Assembly (NCBI GenBank): GCA_902812455.1
Contig: CADDZH010000155.1
Coordinates: 1-8,262 of the forward strand
Direction: 5' to 3'
Source of the DNA: Chloroflexota bacterium
GTDB taxonomy: Bacteria; Chloroflexota; Ktedonobacteria; Ktedonobacterales; Ktedonobacteraceae
DNA length: 8,262 nucleotides
Shown: piece after piece, positions 1 through 6,391 of the stretch
Numbering within the stretch: the stretch's first letter is position 1
Layout: each line of letters starts with the position of its first letter
Position numbers and translations under genes: made by a program
Notes under the pieces: model-generated
Database searches by the model: none
What the model was told of the DNA's origin: nothing
The model's input: the letters and a program-made list of their open reading frames with translations, nothing else

Positions 1-112
1 CACCCATGCCCACCCACACCCACAGCTTCGATAAATCGAGCTTCTACAGTCCCTACGGGTTACGACCTGGTTCTGAAATTATCGATTTAAGTATAGCACA
101 TGTGAGGGGAGA

Positions 113-1426
113 CTACTCGCCCCAGATCAATTCGGTTTTGCCAAAACGCACCGTGTCGCCGGTCTGCACGCCTGCCTCCTCTAAGGCTTTGAAGACGCCC
201 ATCTTCTCAAGCGTGACCTGCAGGCGCGCCATGGCCTCTTCATTCTCTGGGTCGGTCATATTGACTGCGCGCTCTACGCGCTTGCCACGAACAACAAAGA
301 CCCCATGCTCTTTGCTGACGGTAAAAGCATCTGGTGGCTGCGGGCGCAGGATAGGGCCGGCCAGAGCGTTCACGCTTTCCTGTGCCGTCGCTCGCTCTCG
401 TTCTGCTTCCTCCTGCCAGATTTCACGTAAGCGACGGGCCGTATATCGCATAAGCTCATCTGTGCCCTGGTGCGCAGCAGCCGAGATGGCAAAGGTGGGG
501 TAGCCGGCGGCTTCCGCCTTCGCTTTTAATGCTGGCCAGCGTTCCCGCGCCTCGGGTAAGTCCATTTTGTTCAAGACAACGATTTGCGGGCGAGATGCCA
601 GTTGCTGGTCATACTCACGCAGTTCGCGATTAATGGCCAGGAAGTCCTGCCAGGGGTCACGACCGGGCGCAGCCCCATCGAGCAGGTGGATCAAAAGGCG
701 GGTGCGCTGGATATGGCGCAGGAAATCATGGCCGAGACCAACGCCCTGGGCCGCTCCTTCAATGAGGCCGGGGATATCGGCAAGCACAAAGCTGACTTCA
801 TCAGGGTCGCCGGGCTGGCCCACGACCACAACGCCGAGATTGGGCGAGAGGGTCGTGAAAGGATAATCGGCAATTTTTGGCTGCGCCGCCGTGACGACAG
901 AAAGCAGGGTCGATTTCCCGGCATTGGGGTAACCAACAATGCCAACATCGGCGATCAGGCGCAGTTCGAGCACAATCCAGCGCTCTTCGCCAGGCTCGCC
1001 CTTCTGTGCTTCATGTGGCGCCTGGTGAGAGGCGGTAGCAAAATGTGTATTCCCCAGGCCGCCCCGACCGCCACGCGCCACCATCACGCGCTGGCCATCT
1101 TCAACAAGGTCTGCGATCAGTTCATTGGTTTCGGCATCACGAACAATGGTACCACGAGGTACTGGAAGTACCAGGTCTTCACCCTTAGCGCCGTGCATGT
1201 TCTGGCGCATTCCGTTGCCGCCATCGCCTGCCTTGAAGTGATGGCGGTAGCGATAATCGATCAGGGTATTGATACTGGCATTGGCTTGCAGGTAGACGCT
1301 GCCACCCCTGCCACCGTCGCCACCATCCGGGCCACCACGGGGAACGTACTTCTCGCGCCGGAAATGACTGGAGCCGTTGCCACCATTGCCCGCCTTCACA
1401 TATATCTTTACATGGTCAAAAAACAT
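113..1426 (-). CDS. obg: GTPase Obg (ObgE/CgtA), ribosome-associated
   Basis: Obg is a conserved, essential cytoplasmic GTPase that binds the 50S subunit and links ribosome maturation to stress and cell-cycle signals. The 437-residue protein has all three family domains. The glycine-rich Obg fold covers about residues 1-158 (KAGNGGNG near 11-18, GGPDGGDGGRGG near 31-42). The G domain has G1 GYPNAGKS at 165-172, switch threonines at 191-192, G3 DIPG at 217-220, G4 NKMD at 286-289 and G5 SAA at 315-317. The C-terminal OCT domain lies at about 366-437. The start is the ATG at 1426: the Obg fold begins there with MFFDHVKIYV, and AGGA lies 7 nt upstream. A longer frame from a TTG at 1462 adds 12 residues without family support. 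No rpmA or rplU, its common upstream neighbours, is present; a kinase gene lies upstream instead. Confidence 0.98.
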   Translation of the reverse strand: MFFDHVKIYVKAGNGGNGSSHFRREKYVPRGGPDGGDGGRGGSVYLQANASINTLIDYRYRHHFKAGDGGNGMRQNMHGAKGEDLVLPVPRGTIVRDAETNELIADLVEDGQRVMVARGGRGGLGNTHFATASHQAPHEAQKGEPGEERWIVLELRLIADVGIVGYPNAGKSTLLSVVTAAQPKIADYPFTTLSPNLGVVVVGQPGDPDEVSFVLADIPGLIEGAAQGVGLGHDFLRHIQRTRLLIHLLDGAAPGRDPWQDFLAINRELREYDQQLASRPQIVVLNKMDLPEARERWPALKAKAEAAGYPTFAISAAAHQGTDELMRYTARRLREIWQEEAERERATAQESVNALAGPILRPQPPDAFTVSKEHGVFVVRGKRVERAVNMTDPENEEAMARLQVTLEKMGVFKALEEAGVQTGDTVRFGKTELIWGE

Positions 1427-1460
1427 GGTGTGTTCCTGGTAGAAGATTTTTTCACTGCAC

Positions 1461-1466
1461 AATATA
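1461..1466 (-). promoter_or_regulatory. Possible -10 element for obg
   Basis: Read on the minus strand this is TATATT, about 35 nt upstream of the obg ATG and inside an AT-rich stretch (about 1427-1505). No convincing -35 hexamer stands at 16-18 nt, so the call rests on position and base composition only. Confidence 0.25.
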
Positions 1467-1514
1467 TCACAGAATTTGATACTGCTACACTATACAGATT
1501 AAGGATCCTATAGG

Positions 1515-1545
1515 ATGTCATGCTGAGCGAAGCGAAGCATGACAT
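1515..1545. repeat. REP-like palindrome with perfect 10-bp arms
   Basis: Arms ATGTCATGCT (1515-1524) and AGCATGACAT (1536-1545) are exact inverted copies around the 11-nt loop GAGCGAAGCGA. The same arm sequence bounds the larger repeat element at 3444-3565, so this is a dispersed family and not a one-off hairpin. A 12-bp perfect palindrome, ATCCTATAGGAT (1505-1516), overlaps its left edge. It lies between the kinase stop and the obg start and could terminate kinase transcripts, although no U-tract follows on either strand. Confidence 0.85.
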
Positions 1546-1587
1546 GTCCCAGACCGGTTTTGCCGATCTTGACTGTCAAATTTCATC

Positions 1588-1665
1588 ATCGGCGGTGGGC
1601 ACGATCAATCGGCTGGGGCGCAGGGCCGATGAATCGGCGGTGGGCACGATCAATCGGCCCCTACA
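1588..1665. repeat. Pair of 26-bp direct repeats with nested inverted repeats
   Basis: Two identical 26-bp copies lie at 1588-1613 and 1633-1658, with a 45-bp period. Each contains GGTGGGCACGATCAATCGGC. The spacer and second copy also form inverted repeats: GCCGAT/ATCGGC at 1625-1638, and the wider arms GGGCCGAT (1623-1630) and ATCGGCCC (1653-1660). The right edge, ending CCCCTACA at 1665, matches a diverged copy at 6160-6184. This looks like a short dispersed intergenic repeat that was duplicated locally. It occupies most of the space directly 3' of the kinase gene. Confidence 0.75.
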
Positions 1666-1718
1666 GAAGCCTTGATCAATGTGTTCATCTTCATGATCGG
1701 TTCTTACGGCTCGAATTT

Positions 1719-3329
1719 CTAGTCGATGGCGGTACTCTGGGGTTTATTTTCGGCGATCTGGATGTCGCCACCGGGCGGCAAGATAAAGGATGAACCGGAA
1801 TTAGCCGGGCTTGCGCTCCACGTGCCCTGACCGCCTGAAGCAGCATTGCAGTGGCCAGTATTATCGATGCTACAGTACTGCCCCTGCATGCTGCCATTGT
1901 TCAGAATGTTTCCTGTGAAGAGGAGCGGGGCATTGCCGTTATAGCCCTGCACGGTGAACTGGATGTAATGGTTCGTTTGCACGATACCATCGATGATCGG
2001 CCCACTACCTAAGAGCGGTTGAGAGATGGTGACATAGCCACTGATGGTTGACCCGTTTTGCTGAAGCGAGAGGGTCAGGTTCGCAGTCTCGTTAGCACTG
2101 GTGTTATGGATTGTGCCAGCATAGGTTCCGGCTACGTGCGGATAGGTGGGAGCCGGTGTAGTAGTAGCGGGTGGTGATGGCACCTGCGTTGGCTTAGGGG
2201 TGGGAACGACTGCATGATGATGTACCGGAGCCGGAGCTGGCGTGTGGGCAGCCGGGTGGCCGGCAAGCAAAGGCAAAAGTAGCGCGGCGGCAACGCCAGC
2301 GGCGATGGCAAGTGCTATTAACAAGAGCACGAACAGAGGAATAATGCCGCGTTTCCTGGCGCGTGTTTCCGTTGTTGGCTCGTGAGGTGCAGTCGTGATC
2401 TGGTACACTCGCTGGCTGGCAGCCGGAGGTACAGGAGTAGCAGGGAGTTGAACAGGAACGACGAGCGGAGGGGGTTGTTGTCCTGGCGGGGGTGTAGCCA
2501 GGGCCTGCCAGAACTCCCCGGCTGTCGCATAACGATCGTTGGCGTTGATGGACATAGCCTTCTGGATAGCATCCGAGACATGGCCGGGAATTGAAGGGAC
2601 AAGGCTCTTCACAGGCTCTAAGGGATCGACGCCATCGCTGCCTATTTGTGTCATGCGATAGAAAGCGTCGGCAGGGACGGCGCCGGTCAAAAGCGTGTAG
2701 ATGGTAGCGGCCAGCCCATAAGTGTCGGTACGAGTATTGGTGCCATGGCTGTATTGTTCCGGCGCCCCATAGCCGGGAGAACAGCGGCGGACAGCAGTAG
2801 TGGTGGATTCGGGGTCATACTCCTTGGCGATGCCAAAATCAACCAGCACAGCCTGCTCATTATCGGAAGGAATAATGATGTTGGCTGGTTTGATATCGCG
2901 GTGGATAATCGGCGGGTGCTGGCTGTGCAGGTAGTCTACCACGCTCATAATGGGGGCCATCATGCTCATAACCTGAGGCAGGGAAAAGCGTTTTCCCGGC
3001 TGTTTTTGCCGCAGTGTCTCCAGGTTAGGGCCTTCAATATAATCCATGAGCACATAGGCCCGGTTTTTGGCACTGTCTTCAAAGACGCGATAGACACGGG
3101 GCAGCGAGGGATGATCAAGCCGCTTCAGCAGCTCGCATTCAAACTCGAAGCGCTCTCGCTCTTGCCTGTTTGTATCGATCAATTCTTTGAGAGCAAAGAG
3201 ATTCCCCCTGACCCGCTGATCCCTCACCAGGTAAACAGCGCCGAAGCCGCCCTTGCCGAGCAAGCCTTCTATTTTATAGCGGTCTCCTACAACAGCCCCC
3301 ACAGGAAGCGTGGCCTGTACTTCTTGCAC
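1719..3329 (-). CDS. Membrane Ser/Thr protein kinase (PknB-like) with an extracytoplasmic beta domain
   Basis: The protein has 536 residues and should phosphorylate cytoplasmic proteins on Ser/Thr in response to a signal sensed outside the membrane. The kinase domain spans about 18-276: P-loop GKGGFG at 25-30, ATP lysine K48, helix-C glutamate about E64, catalytic HRDIKPAN at 143-150, DFG at 164-166 and APE at 189-191. All catalytic residues are present, so it should be active. A Pro-rich juxtamembrane linker (about 280-326) leads to one transmembrane helix (about 329-356, after RARKR). A Pro/Thr-rich stalk and a Thr/Asn/Gly-rich domain (about 398-512) follow; the strand pattern suggests a beta barrel or sandwich, with C486 and C494 as a possible disulfide. 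No PASTA repeats are seen. The start is the GTG at 3329, preceded by GAGG at 6 nt. A TTG at 3371 would extend it but overlaps a likely -10 element. Confidence 0.95.
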   Translation of the reverse strand: MQEVQATLPVGAVVGDRYKIEGLLGKGGFGAVYLVRDQRVRGNLFALKELIDTNRQERERFEFECELLKRLDHPSLPRVYRVFEDSAKNRAYVLMDYIEGPNLETLRQKQPGKRFSLPQVMSMMAPIMSVVDYLHSQHPPIIHRDIKPANIIIPSDNEQAVLVDFGIAKEYDPESTTTAVRRCSPGYGAPEQYSHGTNTRTDTYGLAATIYTLLTGAVPADAFYRMTQIGSDGVDPLEPVKSLVPSIPGHVSDAIQKAMSINANDRYATAGEFWQALATPPPGQQPPPLVVPVQLPATPVPPAASQRVYQITTAPHEPTTETRARKRGIIPLFVLLLIALAIAAGVAAALLLPLLAGHPAAHTPAPAPVHHHAVVPTPKPTQVPSPPATTTPAPTYPHVAGTYAGTIHNTSANETANLTLSLQQNGSTISGYVTISQPLLGSGPIIDGIVQTNHYIQFTVQGYNGNAPLLFTGNILNNGSMQGQYCSIDNTGHCNAASGGQGTWSASPANSGSSFILPPGGDIQIAENKPQSTAID

Positions 3330-3359
3330 GTTGCACCTCAAAATAGACGAACAGCGCGA

Positions 3360-3365
3360 ACTATA
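3360..3365 (-). promoter_or_regulatory. Possible -10 element for the kinase gene
   Basis: Read on the minus strand this is TATAGT, about 30 nt upstream of the GTG start at 3329, so a transcript would carry a leader of roughly 24 nt. No good -35 match is visible. Its position argues against translation starting at the TTG at 3371. Confidence 0.3.
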
Positions 3366-3443
3366 GCGCAATCCCTACAGATAACACGAAAAAGAGCATC
3401 ATTTGGATGAATCATAGTTCCCCATTAATAGAAAGGATCGGCC

Positions 3444-3565
3444 ATGTCATGCTGAGCCCATTCCCCTTCGCTGCGCTCAGGGCTGGGCTGCACTCGCTCA
3501 GGGGAAACTCCGCGAAGCATCCGATGCAGATCGGCAGAGATCCTTCGCTTCGCTCAGGATGACAT
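3444..3565. repeat. Compound REP/MITE-like element, 122 bp
   Basis: The element is bounded by 14-nt inverted arms ATGTCATGCTGAGC (3444-3457) and GCTCAGGATGACAT (3552-3565), which pair with a single mismatch. Inside are further palindromic pieces: TTCCCCT/AGGGGAA (3461-3467 with 3500-3506) and several CTTCGCT.CGCTCAGG units. The arms match the hairpin at 1515-1545. It occupies most of the 311-nt gap between the oxidoreductase stop and the kinase start. There is no ORF of its own; reading across it gives HPERSEGS-type peptides, a familiar artefact of such repeats. Two REP-type units in inverted orientation suggest mobilisation as a doublet by a transposase acting in trans, which is an inference. 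Confidence 0.75.
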
Positions 3566-3667
3566 AAGCTATTTACCTGCGGCCCAGCGCACACCTCATT
3601 TGCCTGAGAGCGTGCGCAATGCTATTCAGGATGACATAAGCTATTTACCTGCGGCCCAGCGCACACC
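3554..3667. repeat. 42-bp perfect direct duplication at the oxidoreductase 3' end
   Basis: Positions 3554-3595 and 3626-3667 are identical over 42 bp, offset by 72 bp. Each copy contains the right tip of the REP element (TCAGGATGACAT), a 3-nt link, and then the stop codon and last eight codons of the oxidoreductase gene on the minus strand. The copy at 3626-3667 belongs to the intact gene; the other is a non-coding relic. The 30 nt between the copies (3596-3625) do not clearly match what follows the second copy, so this is not a simple recent tandem duplication. Confidence 0.9.
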
Positions 3668-5011
3668 CTCAACCAGCGTTGGATAGGGCATGATAGTTGA
3701 GGCGAGCTTCTCAGCAGGGATATGGGCCTGCATAGCGAGAATGACAGGGGCCAGCAGATCACCTGCATGGGGAGCGAGGATATGACCGCCGAGGATCATG
3801 CCTTCTGCATCTATGAGCAACTTGACGAGGCCTTCGGTTCTCCCCTCGGTAACAGCACGCTCTACATCTTTATAAAGCATCCGTGCAACGCGATATTGCG
3901 CACCTTTTTGTCGCAATTGCTCTTCTGTCTCACCCACATGCGCCAGGGCTGGGTCGGTAAAGGTGACCCAGGGAATCACGCGGCCACTGAAGGATTGCGG
4001 TTGCCGGGCAAAGGCATTGTGTGCGGCCAGCTTGCCCTGTTCATAGGCAACATGCGTGAATTGCAGGCTGCCCGTCACATCGCCTGCAGCCCAGATATGG
4101 GGGACGCTGGTGCGCAGGGTATCATCGATCTCGATGCCCTTCTTGGATGTCTTCACGCCAGCCTTTTCAGGGTGGAGAGACTCAAAAGAGGGATGACGGC
4201 CAACTGCCACCAGGACTTCGTCAACCACCAGTTGCTCCTCTTCGCGCTCGCCGCACCTGATGGTCAGGCATTTCCCTCGCGCATCGCGCTGCACACGCTT
4301 TAACTCAGCATTCGTTTCCAGGCGCATTCCTTCCCCGGCCAATATCTCGCAAAGTTTATCAGCAAGCTCGCGGTCTTCTTTGTCGAGCAGCATAGGGCTG
4401 CGTTCCAGCACGGTCACCTCCACACCGAAGCGATGGAACATCTGAGCAAATTCCATGCCAATGGCGCCCCCACCGACAACTGCCAGGCGGCGCGGCAAGG
4501 TCTCAAGCGAAACAGCCTCCACATTGGTGATGAAACCAGCCGCTTGCAATCCCTCAACAGGAGGAATGGTTTCTTGACATCCTGTGGCAATGATGAAGCG
4601 TTCGGCAGAGATAGTTGTGCCGTCAACCGATAGTTCGTGGGGCGAGATAAACGAGGCCTGAGCATGGTATACGTCGATGCCCTGCTTTTCTAACTTGTCA
4701 CTGGCTTCATCAGATGTACCCCCGCGAATGCGATCGATTACCTGGCGAACCCAGGACATGACAGATGGCCAATCAGCCGTGGCGCCAGATATGCGCAGCC
4801 CCAATTGTTCCGAGTGTTGGGCATGATAGAGCAGGCCAGCGGCATGGATCATGGTCTTGGTCGGGTCACAGCCGTAGTTAAGGCAGGTGCCACCTATTTT
4901 GTCACGTTCAACGAGGGCCACACGTGCTCCCTGGTGAGCAGCGGTTGTGGCTGCGGTGCTGCCGGCAGCACCGGCTCCAATAACCAGCAGGTCGTATGTT
5001 TGTTTTGTCAT
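3641..5011 (-). CDS. FAD-dependent pyridine nucleotide-disulfide oxidoreductase, MerA/Lpd-like
   Basis: This 456-residue class I flavoprotein disulfide reductase should be a homodimer that passes electrons from NAD(P)H through FAD to a CxxxxC disulfide. Visible are the FAD-binding GAGAAG at 12-17, the redox pair C43/C48 in GGTCLNYGCDPTKT, ATG at 142-144, the NAD(P)-binding GGGAIGMEFA at 180-189, the second FAD motif AAGDV at 308-312 and a C-terminal dimerisation domain from about 346. Near the end it reads MPYPTLVEG, with Tyr443 where lipoamide dehydrogenases and glutathione reductases carry the catalytic His; this resembles MerA. It has no N-terminal metal-binding domain and no C-terminal Cys pair (it ends WAAGK), so mercuric reductase activity is not supported. 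The substrate is unknown. The ATG at 5011 has GGAGG 10 nt upstream, inside the last codons of the topoisomerase gene, so the two are probably co-transcribed. Confidence 0.9.
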   Translation of the reverse strand: MTKQTYDLLVIGAGAAGSTAATTAAHQGARVALVERDKIGGTCLNYGCDPTKTMIHAAGLLYHAQHSEQLGLRISGATADWPSVMSWVRQVIDRIRGGTSDEASDKLEKQGIDVYHAQASFISPHELSVDGTTISAERFIIATGCQETIPPVEGLQAAGFITNVEAVSLETLPRRLAVVGGGAIGMEFAQMFHRFGVEVTVLERSPMLLDKEDRELADKLCEILAGEGMRLETNAELKRVQRDARGKCLTIRCGEREEEQLVVDEVLVAVGRHPSFESLHPEKAGVKTSKKGIEIDDTLRTSVPHIWAAGDVTGSLQFTHVAYEQGKLAAHNAFARQPQSFSGRVIPWVTFTDPALAHVGETEEQLRQKGAQYRVARMLYKDVERAVTEGRTEGLVKLLIDAEGMILGGHILAPHAGDLLAPVILAMQAHIPAEKLASTIMPYPTLVEGVRWAAGK

Positions 5012-5016
5012 ATGCT

Positions 5017-6141
5017 CTATTCCTCCATAGCATCATGCTCTTTGAGGAACTTCAAGACTAATTGCTCATCGGGGCGCAACCCATCATCCTGTGATGAAGC
5101 TCTGGCAGTTTCCTCCTCGTAGCGGTTCAAATCGGCAAGCAGCGTTCCTTCGAGGTAGGCATCAATGATAGCCGGGTGGACATAGCACTTCCGGCAGATA
5201 GCCCTGCTGTTGCCGAGACGCTGGGCGGCAATATCGATAGCCTGGTTCACATTTTTCCTGGCCTGGGTCTTATTCCCGGCCTTTCCTATTTCTTGCAATG
5301 CACCGGTTGCATAGACCGTGCCCGCCCAGGTGCGGAAGTCTTTGGCGGTGAAATCCTGCCCGGAAATCTCGCGCAGGTAGTCGTTGACATCTGAGGACTC
5401 AATAGGCTGGGGTTGCCCATGCTCATCGAGGTACTCAAAGAGTTCGTAGCCTGGGAGGTCCTGCAAGCGCTTTATGATCCTGGCAAGCTGGCGATTATGA
5501 ATAGAAACCGTGTGCTCCTTGCCGCCTTTGCCCCGGAAATGGAAGCGTATTTTCGTGCCTGAGATCGCGACATGCCTGTTGCGCAGGGTTGTCAAACCAT
5601 AGGATTTATTCTCGCGAGCATACTCTTCGTTACCAACGCGGAGCGAGGTGGTATCGAGCAGCCAGAGGACAGCAGCCAGCACTTTTTCCCGCGTTGGGCC
5701 ACCAGGCAGGGAGAGATCACGAGCGACACGTGTACGAATTCTGGGCAGGGTTTCACCGAAGGCGATCATGCGATTGTATTTTGTCTCGTCGCGCATTTCG
5801 CGCCAGCGAGGATGGTAGCGATATTGCTTGCGGCCCTTAGCATCGCGGCCAGTAGCCTGGATGTGCCCGTTGGGATTGGGGCAGATCCAGACATTGGTCC
5901 AGGCTGGTGGTATAGCCAGGGAGCGAATGCGGCGCAGCTCTTCGGGATCTCGAATCGGCTTTCCGTCAGGGCCGGTGTAGCTAAAGTGCTTGCCAGCGCG
6001 CTTGCGCCTGATACCTGGCTTGCTATCGCTGACGTAGCGCAGGCCGGCAGACTTTGCTACTTCAGCGGGATCGAGAACATCCCCGCAGGATGTCACAGCT
6101 TGTTCGGATTCATATGATGGTTTGCTTTGTACAATGGACAC
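5017..6141 (-). CDS. DNA topoisomerase IB, bacterial poxvirus-like type
   Basis: The enzyme relaxes supercoils by transient single-strand cleavage through a 3'-phosphotyrosyl link, without ATP. The 374-residue protein has the small N-terminal domain (about 35-130, with IPPAWTNVWICPNPNGHIQA) and the catalytic domain. Putative active-site residues are R168 (SLRVGNEEY), K205 (FRGKGGKEH), R270 (DFRTWAGT), N311 and the nucleophile Y320 (CRKCYVHP). Their spacing (37, 65, 41 and 9 residues) equals that recalled for the Deinococcus radiodurans enzyme, where Asn replaces the viral His. All are intact. The start chosen is the GTG at 6141, with GGGAG 7 nt upstream. A GTG at 6165 in frame would add eight residues encoded partly by an intergenic repeat and by the ribosome binding site. 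The gene is first in a probable two-gene operon with the oxidoreductase. Confidence 0.96.
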   Translation of the reverse strand: MSIVQSKPSYESEQAVTSCGDVLDPAEVAKSAGLRYVSDSKPGIRRKRAGKHFSYTGPDGKPIRDPEELRRIRSLAIPPAWTNVWICPNPNGHIQATGRDAKGRKQYRYHPRWREMRDETKYNRMIAFGETLPRIRTRVARDLSLPGGPTREKVLAAVLWLLDTTSLRVGNEEYARENKSYGLTTLRNRHVAISGTKIRFHFRGKGGKEHTVSIHNRQLARIIKRLQDLPGYELFEYLDEHGQPQPIESSDVNDYLREISGQDFTAKDFRTWAGTVYATGALQEIGKAGNKTQARKNVNQAIDIAAQRLGNSRAICRKCYVHPAIIDAYLEGTLLADLNRYEEETARASSQDDGLRPDEQLVLKFLKEHDAMEE

Positions 6142-6157
6142 GAGGTTTCTCCCACTA

Positions 6158-6184
6158 GCGGGCACAATAAATCGGGCCCCTACA
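6158..6184. repeat. Diverged copy of the short dispersed repeat
   Basis: GGGCACAATAAATCGGGCCC followed by CTACA (6160-6184) matches 1642-1665 with three differences, one of them an inserted G, in the same orientation. It lies 10-15 nt upstream of the topoisomerase ribosome binding site, so it would be part of the promoter or leader of that gene. Confidence 0.65.
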
Positions 6185-6199
6185 TCAATACGCTATCTA

Positions 6200-6231
6200 T
6201 TGTCACGTTATGGAAGACGCTTTTGTGACAA
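6200..6231. promoter_or_regulatory. Inverted repeat in the divergent intergenic region, candidate operator
   Basis: TTGTCAC (6200-6206) and GTGACAA (6225-6231) are exact 7-bp inverted arms with an 18-bp spacer. They sit in the 250-bp gap between the divergent topoisomerase (start 6141) and SPFH (start 6392) genes. The centre-to-centre distance is 25 bp, which is wide for a single dimer site, so this may be chance or paired half-sites. It is not followed by a T-tract and is unlikely to be a terminator. Confidence 0.35.
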
Positions 6232-6279
6232 CCGGAAGCCTGCAAAAAAGTCAGCCCGTATTTTTGCTACTCTGGTACG

Positions 6280-6308
6280 TTGTAATGTAGGAAAGGTTGT
6301 GTTAGGAT
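6280..6308 (+). promoter_or_regulatory. Candidate sigma-70-type promoter for the SPFH operon
   Basis: A -35-like TTGTAA (6280-6285) and a -10-like TAGGAT (6303-6308) are separated by exactly 17 nt. Each matches four of six consensus positions. A transcript would start near 6315 and carry a leader of about 75 nt. That leader contains two small inverted repeats, one of them CCGGT/ACCGG at 6335-6353, before the ribosome binding site. Confidence 0.4.
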
Positions 6309-6391
6309 CGACCAGTCCTACCTTTAATAGGAATCCGGTAGAAAGAAAACCGGTAAAAAACTACATCTGAACAGAGCAAAGGAGTTTTACT

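Noticed and set aside
584..1513. 309-residue plus-strand ORF
   Set aside because: It is antisense to obg, whose three domains and all G motifs are intact, and it has no recognisable domain.
1588..1658. CRISPR array
   Set aside because: There are only two repeat copies with a 19-nt gap, no further units, no cas genes, and a related copy elsewhere as a dispersed repeat.
2646..3410. 254-residue plus-strand ORF
   Set aside because: It lies opposite the kinase catalytic domain and shows no domain or plausible start region.
3412..3594. 60-residue minus-strand ORF reading HPERSEGS and LSAAKG
   Set aside because: It is a translation of the REP-like element; such peptides are a known artefact of these repeats. 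It also has no Shine-Dalgarno support.
3722..4303. 193-residue plus-strand ORF
   Set aside because: It is a shadow of the oxidoreductase gene on the other strand.
3641..5011. Mercury resistance locus
   Set aside because: The reductase lacks the C-terminal cysteine pair and metal-binding domain, and no mer regulator or transporter is adjacent.
5572..6117. 181-residue plus-strand ORF
   Set aside because: It is antisense to topoisomerase IB, which has all expected active-site residues.
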